Below, in pieces: positions 27,713 through 40,700 of a stretch of DNA of 64,000 bases; positions within the stretch are counted from its first letter, which is position 1; every line of letters begins with the position of its first letter. The stretch is taken from the NCBI RefSeq assembly GCF_001999245.1, contig NZ_CP019630.1, forward strand, positions 5,733,001 through 5,797,000. Direction: 5' to 3'. The notes under the pieces were generated by a model. That model was not told where the DNA came from and did no database searches. It worked only from the letters and a program-made list of their open reading frames with translations. Origin of the DNA: Roseibium algicola (lineage in GTDB: Bacteria; Pseudomonadota; Alphaproteobacteria; Rhizobiales; Stappiaceae). The position numbers and the translations under genes are program-made.

Positions 27713-29929
27713 CTATCCGGCTTTCGCGGTCTGTCCCATGAGTGCCGGTACTACTTGTTCCGGTGGCCCCATCATCGCAATCTGGCCACCTCTGAGCACA
27801 ACCACCCGGTTGGCCATTTTCATGTGGCTAGGACGCTGGGTGTTGATGAGGATGGTCGCCTTGCCCTTGAGTTCCTCGATCATCGCCATGAATTTTTTGT
27901 CGCCCTCGAAATCGAGATGCGTTCCCGGATTGTCGAACAGATAGAGCGGTGCCGCCTTCACGAAGGCACGGGCCAAAACGATGCGTTGCTTCATATTGTC
28001 CGGGATCTGCTTCAGGACCTCGCCATTGAGGCGCGTTTCAAGTCCGTTGAAGTTCTCCTCCAGGTAGGACAGCAAGCCAAGTTTACCGGTAACCTCGATC
28101 AGTCGTTCGTCGGTAGCGCCCGGATCCGACATCAGAAGGTTCTGTTTTACCGTGCCGTAAAAGAAGTCGAGATCGTCGGGTGCATAGCCAATGGAGGAGC
28201 GCCACTCTGCGGTATCCAGCTGGCGCACATCCAGACCGTCGAACAGGATGGACCCCACCTGGGGCTGAAACAAGCCGATGACAGCCTGGAACAATGCGGT
28301 CTTGCCCGAGCCGCTCGGGCCCGTGATGGCAACAGTTTCGCCTTCCTTCACCGTCAGCTCAAGGCCCTTCAGCGAGGCTTCCGTTGCCCCTGGATACCTG
28401 AGGACGAGTGAGGACACTTTCAGATCACCGCGAATGTCACGTGTGATTTTCGGCAGATGCCCCGGCTCGCGCTCGAGCTGCACTTTCATGAGGTTGTTGA
28501 TCTGTTCGATCACCGTGCGGCTTTGCGCGAGCTGCGTGATGCTGAGAAATGCCTGGTTCATCGGGTTCAGAACCCGCCAGCTGAGGGCCATTGTGGCAAT
28601 CAGGGCGCCCAGGCTCATTTCTCCTTCCATGACACGCATTGCCCCGATCCCCAGAACCAGGACACCGCAAATGGTCATCAGCGTCTGCGACAGTGTCTGC
28701 AGCACATGCGTGATATGACGTGCATGGATGTTGAGTTTGTTGAAGTTGGTGGAAAGCGCCGAAAATCGCTCCAGCCAGGTATCTTCTACAGAAAGGTTCC
28801 TGAGAGCCCGCTGGTTGCGAAAGGTCTCGATCATGAAGCTGTTGAGTTTCGACTTCTGCTCGCCAACGGCAGCGACTTCGCGTTGGACCTTGGGCAGGAC
28901 ATAAACGGCCAGCAGCGTGTAGATGGTCAGCAGCGCGAGCGGCGGCAGCGCAACAGGTCCGCCGATCAGGAAGATCGCGACAATGAAGATCAGTGTGAAG
29001 GGAATATCGACGATCGCGTTGAACAGCGAACTCTGGAATATGTCGCGCACGCTGTCGAAATAGCGCAGCCGCATGACCTGGGTGCCGATCGGCGCTTCGG
29101 ACAGCATCGCATATGGAAGATGCAGGATGCGCTCAAAGGTCTTGTTGCCGACAATCGCATCAACCCGTCCGCCGAGATAGGATTGTAGCCATGTCTTCAT
29201 TCTGCGCAGCGCAACTTCGCACAGAAGAATGATTCCAACGCCGACCGCCATGGTCAGAAGCACTTCAGTCGATTTTGCTCCCATTGCCTTGTCGTAGATC
29301 GCCATGATGAACAACGGCGGTGCAAGAGCGAGAATGTTGAGAACAAAACCGAGGGCCAGAATGGAGATGATACTGGTCCGGAACCGTTTGGATACGGTCG
29401 AGAACCAGCTTCGGTTATTTTGAACCTGCCCCTGTTCCGCAGTGTCTTCGGCCGCGAGATAGATCTCGTTTTTCAGAATATCCGCAGCAGGAACTGAAAT
29501 TGCCTCTCCCTGACGGCCGGAATAGGCGCGAAACTCACCCGTTCCGGTTTTTCCAACGAGAACCTGAACGTCGTCCCTTGTCACACGCAGACACGGCATC
29601 TGTGCATGGGTCAGTTCCCCGGCACTTCCATGAAAAGGTGTCGTCTTGACTGTCAAGCGGCTGAGGACGGTCCGCAAGACCTGGAAAGTTTCGATCCGGT
29701 CAAAGTGAGGCAATGCCTCGAACAGAAGCCGGTCATTGCCCTGCCAGCGCATCTCTCGCAAAAGCGGGATCAGGCACCTTTCCGCGGGTGCCGCCCCGTC
29801 TTCAGGAAGTCCTAGCCGGCCTGTCGCGGTTCCATCGGCAGCCAGTTCGGCCGACAGATCGCGCCACTGCCGGTGCACGGCGTTGTCGGCAGCGTGGACG
29901 TCTTCAAGGTTGAATAGAGGTCTGCTCAC
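27713..29929 (-). CDS. Type I secretion ABC transporter, subunit with degenerate ATP site
   Basis: The protein has 738 residues: an N-terminal C39-peptidase-like (non-catalytic) region about 20-165, six membrane helices about 185-455, and a nucleotide-binding domain from about 500. Walker A GPSGSGKT (537-544) is intact. Other catalytic elements are changed: the signature reads KQIPDNMKQR, Walker B is LYLFDNPG (Asp666 then Asn667 instead of Glu), and the switch His is Gln698 in INTQRPS. This looks like the non-hydrolysing half of a heterodimer with the adjacent gene, to which it is coupled by a 4-base overlap. It probably exports the adhesin encoded at 31781-41542. Confidence 0.88.
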   Translation of the reverse strand: MSRPLFNLEDVHAADNAVHRQWRDLSAELAADGTATGRLGLPEDGAAPAERCLIPLLREMRWQGNDRLLFEALPHFDRIETFQVLRTVLSRLTVKTTPFHGSAGELTHAQMPCLRVTRDDVQVLVGKTGTGEFRAYSGRQGEAISVPAADILKNEIYLAAEDTAEQGQVQNNRSWFSTVSKRFRTSIISILALGFVLNILALAPPLFIMAIYDKAMGAKSTEVLLTMAVGVGIILLCEVALRRMKTWLQSYLGGRVDAIVGNKTFERILHLPYAMLSEAPIGTQVMRLRYFDSVRDIFQSSLFNAIVDIPFTLIFIVAIFLIGGPVALPPLALLTIYTLLAVYVLPKVQREVAAVGEQKSKLNSFMIETFRNQRALRNLSVEDTWLERFSALSTNFNKLNIHARHITHVLQTLSQTLMTICGVLVLGIGAMRVMEGEMSLGALIATMALSWRVLNPMNQAFLSITQLAQSRTVIEQINNLMKVQLEREPGHLPKITRDIRGDLKVSSLVLRYPGATEASLKGLELTVKEGETVAITGPSGSGKTALFQAVIGLFQPQVGSILFDGLDVRQLDTAEWRSSIGYAPDDLDFFYGTVKQNLLMSDPGATDERLIEVTGKLGLLSYLEENFNGLETRLNGEVLKQIPDNMKQRIVLARAFVKAAPLYLFDNPGTHLDFEGDKKFMAMIEELKGKATILINTQRPSHMKMANRVVVLRGGQIAMMGPPEQVVPALMGQTAKAG

Positions 29930-31659
29930 GCCGGCATCCCCATTTTCTGAGGTGTACCGGTTACGTTCATCGTGCCGAGGTCATGCACGCTGCCGTCCCT
30001 GAGTTCGTATTGGTGATCCGCGACTGCCAGCATGGAGGGACGGTGGCTGATGATGATAACCGTCAGATAGCCCTTCAGACGGATCAGCGCATCGACAAGC
30101 GCCTTTTCTGCCTGTTGGTCCAGTTGCGCATTCGCCTCGTCCAGGATCAGGATCTTTGGCTCGCCCGCCAATGCCCTTGCAATGCAGATACGCTGCAAGG
30201 TAGCCGCAGGAACCTTGCCACCCAGATCTGACCCAAGCTGCGTTTCATAACCGCGCGGCAAGAGGTGGATTTCCTTTTCAAGCCCGATCAGCTTCGCCGC
30301 CATACGCGCATGAGCGATGTCGGATACGGCACCGAACATCGTGATGTTTTCAAGGATCGTGCCGTTGAAGATAGCAGACTGGTTGTCGACATAGGCAACG
30401 GTCTTGCGTAGTGCATGCTGGTGGAGGCCATCATAATCCTGCCCGCCGATCATGACCTTGCCGGTCGTCGGCGTCATTTCACCGGTCAGCAATTTCATGA
30501 GTGTGGACTTACCGCTGCCGTCCGCACCGCGGAAACCGACGAATTGTCCGGATTCAATTGTCAGGTTGATGTCCTCGAACACCCGGCGCTGGCTTTCGCC
30601 CAGTTCGACTGACACGTTGATCAGGTGAATGGAACCGTCGGTATCGACCGTCAAAGGCTCCTGCTGCGCAACCTCCGGCAGCTTGAAGAGCGAATTGACC
30701 TGAGCGTAGTCGTGCTTCAGTCGTTGCATGTCTGTCAGCTGGTTGATCGCGCGAAGGAAAGGCTGCACGAACTGACCGGACAGGAGTGTGCTGGCTGCGA
30801 CACCGCCGACGCTGAAATTGCCATAGATGGCCATCAACGCGCCGCAGATGACCACAAAGATAGTCGTGAGGGTTCCGAAAAGTGCGGACGCATCCCTCGC
30901 CTGGCCGGACAAGCGCATATATCTGGAGCTGAGCTCTGCCGTTGCCCGCTGCAATCGCTCGAAGCGGCGCATGATCAGTGCTTCCATCGCCTGGGACTTC
31001 ACGGTCTTGGCGCCGGACAGTACCTCCAGGATGAAATCGGATTTGCGATCGTCCTGATCTGCCCGGTCGGCGACAACCTGCTGCAGCACCTTGTTTCTGT
31101 TGAGGGCAAACAGCATGAAGATGCCCAGCAACGTGATCGGCACCAGCGCCAGCGGCCCTGCGATGAAGATGAGCGCCGCCAGGAAGATACCCCCTGCGGG
31201 CAGGTCGATGGCGAGAAGACGGTTCTGGTCGCCATAGTGATCTGCAACCGATTGCAACGCCCGAAGCTGGTGCACCTGTACGGAAACAGGCGTTTTGGCA
31301 AACTGGGAAGGCTCGGCATCAAGCACCCGGCGGAAAAGTTCGGTGTGCGCCTGATGATTGAACCCTGCCCCGAGCCTGCCGACAACCGCGGTACGGGAGA
31401 CCTTGATGACGGCATCGGCAATTAGAACGACAGCCACCCCGAGGATGAGCACAAGCAGCGTGTCGGTGGAAGCATTTGGCAGAACGCGGTCATAAACCTG
31501 AAGAATGGCCAGCGGCATCGCCAGCCCCATGACATTTGCGAAAACGGAAGCAACTACAACGTCGCGCGGCAATCCGGGCGAAGAAATCCAGCGTCCGGAC
31601 GGAGAATGCCGGATCCTCAGACGAGGCAAAAAGAAAGATGAAAATACCGATTTCAGCAT
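29926..31659 (-). CDS. Type I secretion ABC transporter, catalytically intact subunit
   Basis: The protein has 577 residues without the N-terminal C39-like domain. Membrane helices (about 30-290) are followed by an ATPase domain with Walker A GADGSGKST (378-386), Walker B ILILDEA (Asp507, Glu508) and switch His539 in ISHRPS. The signature region is unusual (LGGKVPAATLQR). It should pair with the following degenerate subunit, giving one active and one inactive site. Its start is divergent from the giant adhesin gene across 121 bp, which fits co-regulation of exporter and cargo. Confidence 0.88.
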   Translation of the reverse strand: MLKSVFSSFFLPRLRIRHSPSGRWISSPGLPRDVVVASVFANVMGLAMPLAILQVYDRVLPNASTDTLLVLILGVAVVLIADAVIKVSRTAVVGRLGAGFNHQAHTELFRRVLDAEPSQFAKTPVSVQVHQLRALQSVADHYGDQNRLLAIDLPAGGIFLAALIFIAGPLALVPITLLGIFMLFALNRNKVLQQVVADRADQDDRKSDFILEVLSGAKTVKSQAMEALIMRRFERLQRATAELSSRYMRLSGQARDASALFGTLTTIFVVICGALMAIYGNFSVGGVAASTLLSGQFVQPFLRAINQLTDMQRLKHDYAQVNSLFKLPEVAQQEPLTVDTDGSIHLINVSVELGESQRRVFEDINLTIESGQFVGFRGADGSGKSTLMKLLTGEMTPTTGKVMIGGQDYDGLHQHALRKTVAYVDNQSAIFNGTILENITMFGAVSDIAHARMAAKLIGLEKEIHLLPRGYETQLGSDLGGKVPAATLQRICIARALAGEPKILILDEANAQLDQQAEKALVDALIRLKGYLTVIIISHRPSMLAVADHQYELRDGSVHDLGTMNVTGTPQKMGMPA

Positions 31660-31780
31660 ATGTGGGCCAGAGTCGTGTAGCTACTCGCTCAAACTGTGCT
31701 GATCGGGTTTAAAAAGCGTTTACCCTACGCCGTGTTTCCCGAATTTTATTAGAACTAAACTTCAGATTCCAAGAGGAATT

Positions 31781-34700
31781 TTGCGCTTTGTTAAGGACGC
31801 CGACGTTCATTGGCATTATCGGAAATTGTGCGGACGTGCGACCGAAATGGCAAGCGACACTCAGAATCGAGACACCCAGGAAAACACCTCGTCAGAAGGT
31901 AACACTACGGAAACCAGGACGACCCTGAATTCCGATAGCATCCTGCATTCGGGGCTTCTCGATAATCGAGATGAGCATCTCGACAAGGCGCACGACTATC
32001 ATCTCGACCAGGACATGGGCGAATCCATGGAACAGGTCAACGCCAACCTGCACCTTGGAAGCGACGAGGAAGAACAACGCTACGTCGAACAGGAAGACCC
32101 ATCGTCCGGCGCGCAAGGTATCGGGTTTGAGGATGATGGCACGGAGCTTTCTGCGCTTGAAAACAGCGATGCAGTCAATGCATACGCTGAGCAATCTTCC
32201 GACAATTCAACCGGCACACAGGACTTTTCAGGGTCGAACAGCGACGATTTGCCGTTGGGCGGCGGCACGTCCGCAAGCATAGCTTCTGCTCTGGATGATG
32301 GATCGAACCAGACCTATTCGAATGGCTCCGCAACCAACCCGGGCGACGGCACCTTCAGTAGCCAGAATGGCCAGGTGCAGTCAGGCGCAGGTTTCGATGA
32401 CGGCAACGACGACCTTGCTGCGGGCATCGTCGCTTCCGATTTGTCTGCGGTCACCGATATCGATGCAACTGAAAACGCCGTTGACGAAAATTCAGCAGTC
32501 GGATCTGCAACCGGCATTCGGGCAAGCGCAACCGCCGCAGAAGGGGCCAGCGTAACCTACAGCCTCCTGGACGATGCGGGTGGTCTGTTCTCCATTGATC
32601 CCGAGACGGGCATCGTTACGGTAGCAGGTTCGCTCGATGCCGAAACGGCTGGAAGTCACCAGATCATCGTGCTTGCCACCGGATCCGACGGAGCGACGCA
32701 GACAGAAACCTTCACGATCAATATCCGTGACGTGAACGAATACGACGTCAGCCCGATCAGCACGGTCGGCGCTGTTGCGAACACAATTTCCGAAGGTGTA
32801 GACGGCGGCAGTCAGGCTGGCATCACTGTTGTGGCGACCGACCGGGACGTGAGCGACAGTGTCTCCTACTCCATAGACGACCCGCGCTTTGTCATCGATG
32901 ACCAGGGTGTGGTCAGCATTGCCGAAGACGCCGTGTTTGACGCTGAAACCGAAGCGACTGTCTCCTTCACTGTGACCGCCACCTCCACCGACGGCTCGCA
33001 GTCCACGCAAAGCTTCACATTGAAGGTCGAAGACGAAAACGAATACGCTACGTCCGCAGTTCAGGACACAGACACTTCCGCCAACACCATCGCGGAAGAT
33101 GCTGCGGCTGGTACGCAGGTGGGCGTCACCGCATTCGCCGAAGACAAAGATGTAACGGACACCGTCTCCTACACCGTCGATGATCCCCGTTTCACGGTTG
33201 ATGAGAATGGCGTCGTTCGAGTTGCGGATGGCGCGAGCTTCGATGCCGAAACCGAAGGTTCCATCGATATCATCGTGACAGCAACCTCGACCGACGGTTC
33301 GACCTCGGAAGAGACATTCACGATCGCGGTATCTGACGTCGATGAGTATGACGTCACCGCTGTTACCGACACGGATTCTTCGGCCAACACCATCGCGGAA
33401 GATGCGAGCGCGGGCACCCAGGTTGGCGTAACTGCACTGGCGACTGATGCAGACGCTACAGACACTGTCTCCTACTCCGTCGACGACGCACGTTTCACTA
33501 TCGATGAGAACGGCGTGGTTCGGGTTGCGGACGGTGCTAGCTTCGATGCCGAAACCGAAGGGTCCATTGACATCACTGTCACGGCGACTTCCACCGACGG
33601 TTCGACCTCGGAAGAGACCTTTACGATATCGGTGTCCGACGTCGATGAATATGATGTCACCGCCGTAACCGACACAGATACATCTGCCAATACAATTGCA
33701 GAAGATGCTGCAGCTGGCACGCAGGTGGGCGTCACTGCATTCGCCGAAGACCAGGACATCACCGACACGGTTTCTTATTCGGTTGATGATGCCCGCTTCA
33801 CGGTTGATGAGAACGGTGTTGTTCGGGTTGCCGACGGCGCAAGCTTCGACGCGGAGACCGAAGGGTCCATCGACATCACCGTGACCGCTACCTCTACCGA
33901 TGGATCGACTTCGGAAGAGACCTTCATGATCTCGGTGTCAGACGTTGATGAGTATGACATCACCGCGGTGACCGACACAGACACTTCCGCCAACACCATC
34001 GCGGAAGATGCTGCGGCTGGTACGCAGGTGGGCGTCACTGCATTTGCCGAAGACAAAGATGTAACGGACACCGTCTCCTATTCCGTGAACGACGCCCGTT
34101 TCACCGTTGACGAAACCGGCGTGGTTCGGGTTGCAGACGGCGCGAGCTTCGACGCGGAAACTGAAGGGTCCATCGACATCATCGTGACGGCGACCTCGAC
34201 CGACGGTTCGACCTCGGAAGAAACCTTCACGATTGCGGTTTCCGACGTCAACGAAAGCGCCGTTTCCGCTGTCACCGACACGGATTCCTCGGCCAACACC
34301 ATCGCCGAAGATGCGAGCGCTGGTACACAGGTTGGCGTGACCGCTCTGGCAACTGATGCAGACGCCACCGACACGGTTTCTTATTCGATCAACGACACCC
34401 GTTTCACCGTTGACGACAATGGTGTGGTTCGGGTTGCGGCTGGCGCGAGCTTCGATGCCGAAACCGAAGGCTCCATCGATATCATCGTGACGGCGACCTC
34501 CACCGATGGATCAACTTCGGAAGAGACCTTCACGATCTCCGTTTCTGACGTTGATGAGTATGACGTCACCGCCGTGACCGACACAGACGCATCTGCCAAT
34601 ACCATTGCAGAAGATGCTGTCGCTGGCACACAGGTTGGTGTCACCGCATTCGCCGAAGACAAGGACATCACCGACACGGTCTCCTACACCGTCAACGATG

Positions 34701-37700
34701 CCCGTTTCACCGTTGACGAAAACGGTGTGGTTCGGGTTGCAGATGGCGCGAGCTTCGACGCCGAAACCGAGGGCTCCATCGATATCATCGTCACGGCGAC
34801 TTCGACTGACGGTTCGACTTCGGAAGAGACCTTCACGATTTCCGTTTCAGACGTCAACGAAAGCGCAGTCTCCGCTGTCACCGACACGGATTCTTCCGAC
34901 AACACAATTGCAGAAGATGTAGCTGCCGGTACCCAGGTTGGCGTGACGGCCCTGGCAACAGATGCAGACGCCACCGACACTGTCTCCTACTCCGTTGACG
35001 ACGCACGATTCACTATCGATGAGAACGGCGTGGTTCGGGTTGCTGACGGCGCAAGCTTCGACGCAGAAACCGAAGGGTCCATCGATATCATCGTGACGGC
35101 GACCTCCACCGACGGCTCGACCTCGGAAGAGACCTTCACGATCTCCGTTTCTGATGTTGATGAGTATGACATTTCAGCTGTCACCGACACAGACACATCT
35201 GCCAATACCATTGCAGAAGATGCTGTCGCTGGCGCACAGGTTGGTGTCACCGCATTCGCCGAAGACAAGGACATCTCCGACACGGTCTCCTACACCGTCA
35301 ACGACGCCCGTTTCACCGTTGACGAAAACGGTGTGGTTCGGGTTGCAGACGGCGCGAGCTTCGACGCCGAAACCGAGGGCTCCATCGATATCATCGTCAC
35401 GGCGACTTCGACTGACGGTTCGACTTCGGAAGAGACCTTCACGATTTCCGTTTCAGACGTCAACGAAAGCGCCGTGTCTGATGTTACCGACACGGATTCT
35501 TCGGCCAACACCATCGCGGAAGATGCAAGCGCAGGCACCCAGGTCGGCGTGACGGCCCTGGCAACAGATGCAGACGCCACCGACACTGTCTCCTACTCCG
35601 TCGACGACGCACGATTCACTATCGATGAGAACGGCGTGGTTCGGGTTGCTGACGGCGCAAGCTTCGATGCCGAAACTGAAGGGTCCATCGACATCATCGT
35701 GACGGCGACCTCGACCGATGGTTCGACCTCGGAAGAGACCTTCACCATCGCGGTGTCTGATGTTGATGAGTTTGACATTTCAGCTGTTACCGATGCCGAC
35801 ACTTCTGCCAACACCGTTGCGGAAGATGCTGTGGCAGGTACCCAGGTTGGTGTGACCGCATTTGCCGAAGACAAGGACGTCACAGATACTGTCTCGTACT
35901 CGGTGAACGATACGCGCTTCACTGTTGATGACAACGGTGTCGTCCGTGTGGCTGAGGGGGCGAGCTTCGATGCGGAAACCGAAGGTTCCATCGCCATTAA
36001 CGTGACGGCGACCTCAAGCGATGGATCGAGCTCTAAAGAGACCTTCACAATCGCTGTTTCCGATATCAATGAAAGTGCCATCACTCCCGTAACTGATACG
36101 GACGCAACGGCAAATTCGATTACCGAAGATGCCGCCGCCGGAACGCAAGTTGGCATCACGGTTCTTGCGACCGACAGCGACATCACTGACACGGTATCCT
36201 ACTCGGTAGACGATAACCGTTTCACGGTGGACGAAAACGGCGTTGTCCGCGTTGCAGATGGTGCTTCTTTCGACTTTGAAAGCGAACCCAACATCACTCT
36301 GACGGTGACCGCGACGTCTTCCGACGGCTCCACGTCTTCGGATGCATTCTCGGTTTCAGTAACCGACGTTGCTGAAGACTATCAGCTCGAAGACGGCGGC
36401 CAGACCTTCACCGATGTTTCTGTCGCTGAAACCAGCATCACTGGCGGCTCCGGTGACGATACCATTGTGGCACACGCCGACGGTGGCAACGTCGATGGCG
36501 CAGATGGCAACGACACGATTTCCGGAATCAATGCTGCCGATACTCTTGCAGGTGGTGCGGGTGACGACACGATCGAAGGTGGCGCCGGGAATGACACGAT
36601 CTATGGTGAAAATGCACCTGTGTCCGGCACCTGGCACTACCAGGTTTATGACCACAACTTCAGTGGCGATGCCGGCCAGACTGTCGACATCTCCTCAGGC
36701 ACGTTGATCGACGAGGGAACGACGGATGCGTTCGACCTGGACACAATTGTCCAGGGTGCGCGCGGGTCAACTGATAATCCTGAAGATTTTGGTGTCATTC
36801 TGACGTCCAACTTCACCGCCACAGATGGCGGCACCTATCGTTTCTCCACCCGCTCGGACGATGGATCCACCATCGAGATCTTCGATGCCTATGGCAACCG
36901 ACTGACGTTCACCAACCAGAACGGTACGCAGACCGACTATCTCGACAATGATTACCACCAATCAGCGACCACCCGCTGGGCGGACGTTGATCTGGAACCG
37001 GGTGAGATCTACACCATTGTCGTCAAGGTCTGGGAGAACCAGGGAGAAGAGGTTCTCGATGCAACGGTAACGCCTCCAGGCGGAACGTCAGTAGACCTGT
37101 TCACCTCCGATTTTGTCAGTGCGGCCGCGGTTATCCCGGGGGACGACACGCTGACGGGTGGTGCCGGCGACGATATGATCGACGGCGGGCTAGGTACTGA
37201 CACAGCGGTCTACAGCGGCAATTTCGCTGACTACACCATTACCGAGAACGAAGGCATCTTTACCGTTACGGACAATCGTCCAGGTTCTCCCGATGGTACC
37301 GACACCGTCGTGAATGTTGAAAACTTCCGGTTTGCCGATGGCGATGTTCTTTCGGGCGATTTGATCGCGCAGGATATTTCTACCGTTACCGACAAGGACA
37401 GCAGCGCAAACACGGTTGCGGAAGACGCTACTGCAGGAACGGCTGTCGGCGTCACCGCGTTCGCTGAAGATGGAAACACGTCTGATACTGTGTCCTACAC
37501 CGTAGATGACGATCGCTTTGTCGTGGACGAAAACGGCGTTGTCCGGGTTGCGGATGAGGCCAGCTTCGACGCGGAAACCGAAGGTTCCATCGACATCGTT
37601 GTAACCGCCACGTCTTCCGATGGCTCGGCTTCCGAAGAGACATTCACGATTGCCGTGTCCGACGTTAACGAATACGACGTCTCAGCCGTTTCCGACACCG

Positions 37701-40700
37701 ACGCCGCGACGAACACGATTTCCGAAGACGCATCTTCCGGGACACAGGTTGGCATTACAGCACACGCGAGTGACGCGGATATCACCGCGTCTGTGAGCTA
37801 TTCCGTCGATGACAGCCGCTTTACTGTCGATGCGAATGGCGTCGTCCGTGTTGCCGATGGCGCCAGCTTCGATGCAGAAACCGAAGGTTCCATCGACATT
37901 GTCGTGACTGCCACCTCCTCTGACGGTTCCACGTCGCAGGAGACCTTCTCGATTGCCGTTTCCGACGTCAACGAGGGCGCCGTTTCAAACGTCACCGATA
38001 CGGACACCTCTGATAACACGATTTCGGAAGCAGCAACTGCCGGCACTCAGGTTGGCATCACGGCCCTGGCAACAGATGCAGATGCCTCTGACACGGTTTC
38101 TTACGCTGTTGATGACACGCGCTTCACAATCGATGAAAACGGTGTGGTTCGTGTTGCCGATGGTGCCAGCTTCGACGCAGAGACCGAAGGGTCCATCAAC
38201 GTAACCGTGACCGCGACGTCTTCTGACGGCTCGACTTCAACGGAAACCTTTACCGTAGCGGTGTCTGATGTCGACGAATTCGACATTTCCAGCGTGTCTG
38301 ACGCAGACATCTCGGCAAACACAATCGCAGAAGATGCGGCCGCAGGCACACAGGTTGGTATCACGGCGTCGGCAAGCGATGCCGATGTCTCTGATACGGT
38401 TTCCTATGCTGTCAACGACAGCCGCTTCACCGTGGACGAAAACGGCGTGGTTCGGGTAGCGGAAGGTGCGAGCTTTGATGCGGAAACCGAAGGGTCAATC
38501 GACATCATCGTGACGGCAACTTCAACCGATGGCTCAACCTCGGAAGAAACCTTCACGATCGCCGTTTCCGATGTCAATGAAGTTGCCGTATCCGCGGTGA
38601 CCGACATCGATGCGACGGCCAATGGCTTCGCGGAAAATGCCGGAGAAGGCACCGCAGTCGGTATTACTGTTCAGGCAACGGACAGTGATGTGACCGACAC
38701 AGTAACCTATACGGTGTCCGATAACCGGTTCACCGTTGGCGACGATGGCCTGGTAACGGTAGCCGCCGGAGCAACGTTTGACTACGAGAGCGAACCGACC
38801 ATCAACCTGACGGTGACCGCGACGTCTTCTGACGGCTCCACGTCTCAGGAAACCTTTGCTCTTTCGGTTGCCGACGTCGCTGAAGCCTATCAGATGGCGG
38901 AAGGTCAAACTACCTTCACCGATACCGGCGTCGCCGAAACATCCATCACCGGCAACGACAGTGCCGACACGATTACCGCTCATGACGACGGCAGCACCAT
39001 CTACAGCGGTGCGGGCGACGACACGATCTATGGCGGCGCAGGCAATGACACCATCATGTTCGGCGAAGGCAACGACGTCGTTTACGGCGGTGCGGGCGAC
39101 GATTTCATCGATGATGAGCGTGGCACCCAGCCGAACACCGGTGACAACTACCTGGATGGCGGCGAAGGTAACGACACTATCTTTGGCGGCAGCGGGAACG
39201 ACACACTGATCGGTGGCGCAGGCAACGATAGCCTGTCCGGCGAAAATGACGACGACACCCTTCAGGGCGGCTCAGGCAGCGACAAGCTGTACGGCGGCGC
39301 CGGAAACGACACGCTCGAAGGTGGGGCCGGCAACGACTATATCGACGGCGGAAGCGGTACGGACACCGCAATCTATTCCGGTAACCGTTCCGACTATACC
39401 GTTACCGAAAACGCGAACGGCACCTACACGGTCGTCGACAACCGCTCCGGCTCGCCGGACGGAACCGACACTGTCGTCGGAGTTGAGAATTTCCGCTTCG
39501 CGGATGGCGACATTCTTGCAGGCGATCTTGTCGCGAAAGATATTTCTGCGGTTTCGGATACGGACGCTGCCGACAATACCGTCAACGAAAGTGCAAGTGC
39601 AGGATCAACCGTTGGCATTAAGGCATTTGCAGATGACGCAAACGCGTCCGACACCGTTTCCTATACTGTCAACGACAGTCGTTTTACAGTAGATGCGGAC
39701 GGAACGGTTCGCGTCGCGTCCGGCGCCAGCTTTGACTACGAGAGCGAACCGCAAATCAGCATCACCGTAACCGCGACGTCGACGGACGGGTCCTCTTCGA
39801 ACAAGAGCTTCACCCTGACTGTTTCCGATGCTGCAGAAAATCTGCAGCTCGCCAATGGCGGTGTGACCTTTACCGATACCGGCGTTGCTGAAACTTCTGT
39901 CACTGGTGGCACGGGCGACGATTCAATCACCGCTCATAGCAATGGTGGCAATATAGACGGCGGAGAAGGCAACGACGTTCTCACCGGCTCTTCTGGAAGC
40001 GACAAGCTGCAGGGTGGTGCCGGAAACGATACGCTGACAGGTGGTGCTGGCGCAGACCTTCTTCAGGGTGGCGAGGGAGATGATACGTTCCAGATGGGCG
40101 GTGACGGCACTTGGTCCGGCTATTCGGCGGTCAACACAGTTACTGGCGAAACTGTTTCGATTGCAGGTCGCACAATGAACTCGGACGTCTTCCAAGGTGG
40201 AGACGGTACAGACACGCTGCTGGGCACCGAAAGCTCCGATGCAATTTTCCTGGACGACACTTTTTCAGGCATGCACTCAGAAGCTTCCGGGCCACGTATT
40301 GACAGCATCGAAAGCGTAAATCTGGGCGCCGGTGACGACATACTGGACATGACCAGCGACACCTACACTTATACCACCGATATGACGATTGACGGTGGGA
40401 CTGGAAACGACGTCATCTGGGCAGGAGCAGGCAACGACACCATACTTGGTGGCGAAGGCAACGATACTCTTTTCGGTGGTGCTGGCAACGACAGCCTCGA
40501 CGGTGGCACTGGAACGGATACCGCCATCTATTCCGGTAACTGGGAAGACTATAACATCGTCCAGAACGAGGATGGCAGCTACACGATTTCCGATCTTCGC
40601 TCCGGCGCTCCTGACGGTATCGATACGGTGTCCAACGTCGAGAACTTCAGGTTTGCCGACGGAGAAATCCAATCGGAACATCTGATCGATCGCCCAATTA

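Noticed and set aside
33169..36192. Series of minus-strand open frames of about 98 codons spaced exactly 303 bp inside the adhesin gene
   Set aside because: They are the mirror of the repeated DNA: codon composition of the repeat happens to avoid stops on the other strand. No ribosome sites precede them, and plus-strand coding is certain from domains.
32741..36376. Regular 303-bp repeats considered as a CRISPR or satellite array
   Set aside because: The period is a multiple of three, the reading frame is open throughout, and units match cadherin-like domains.
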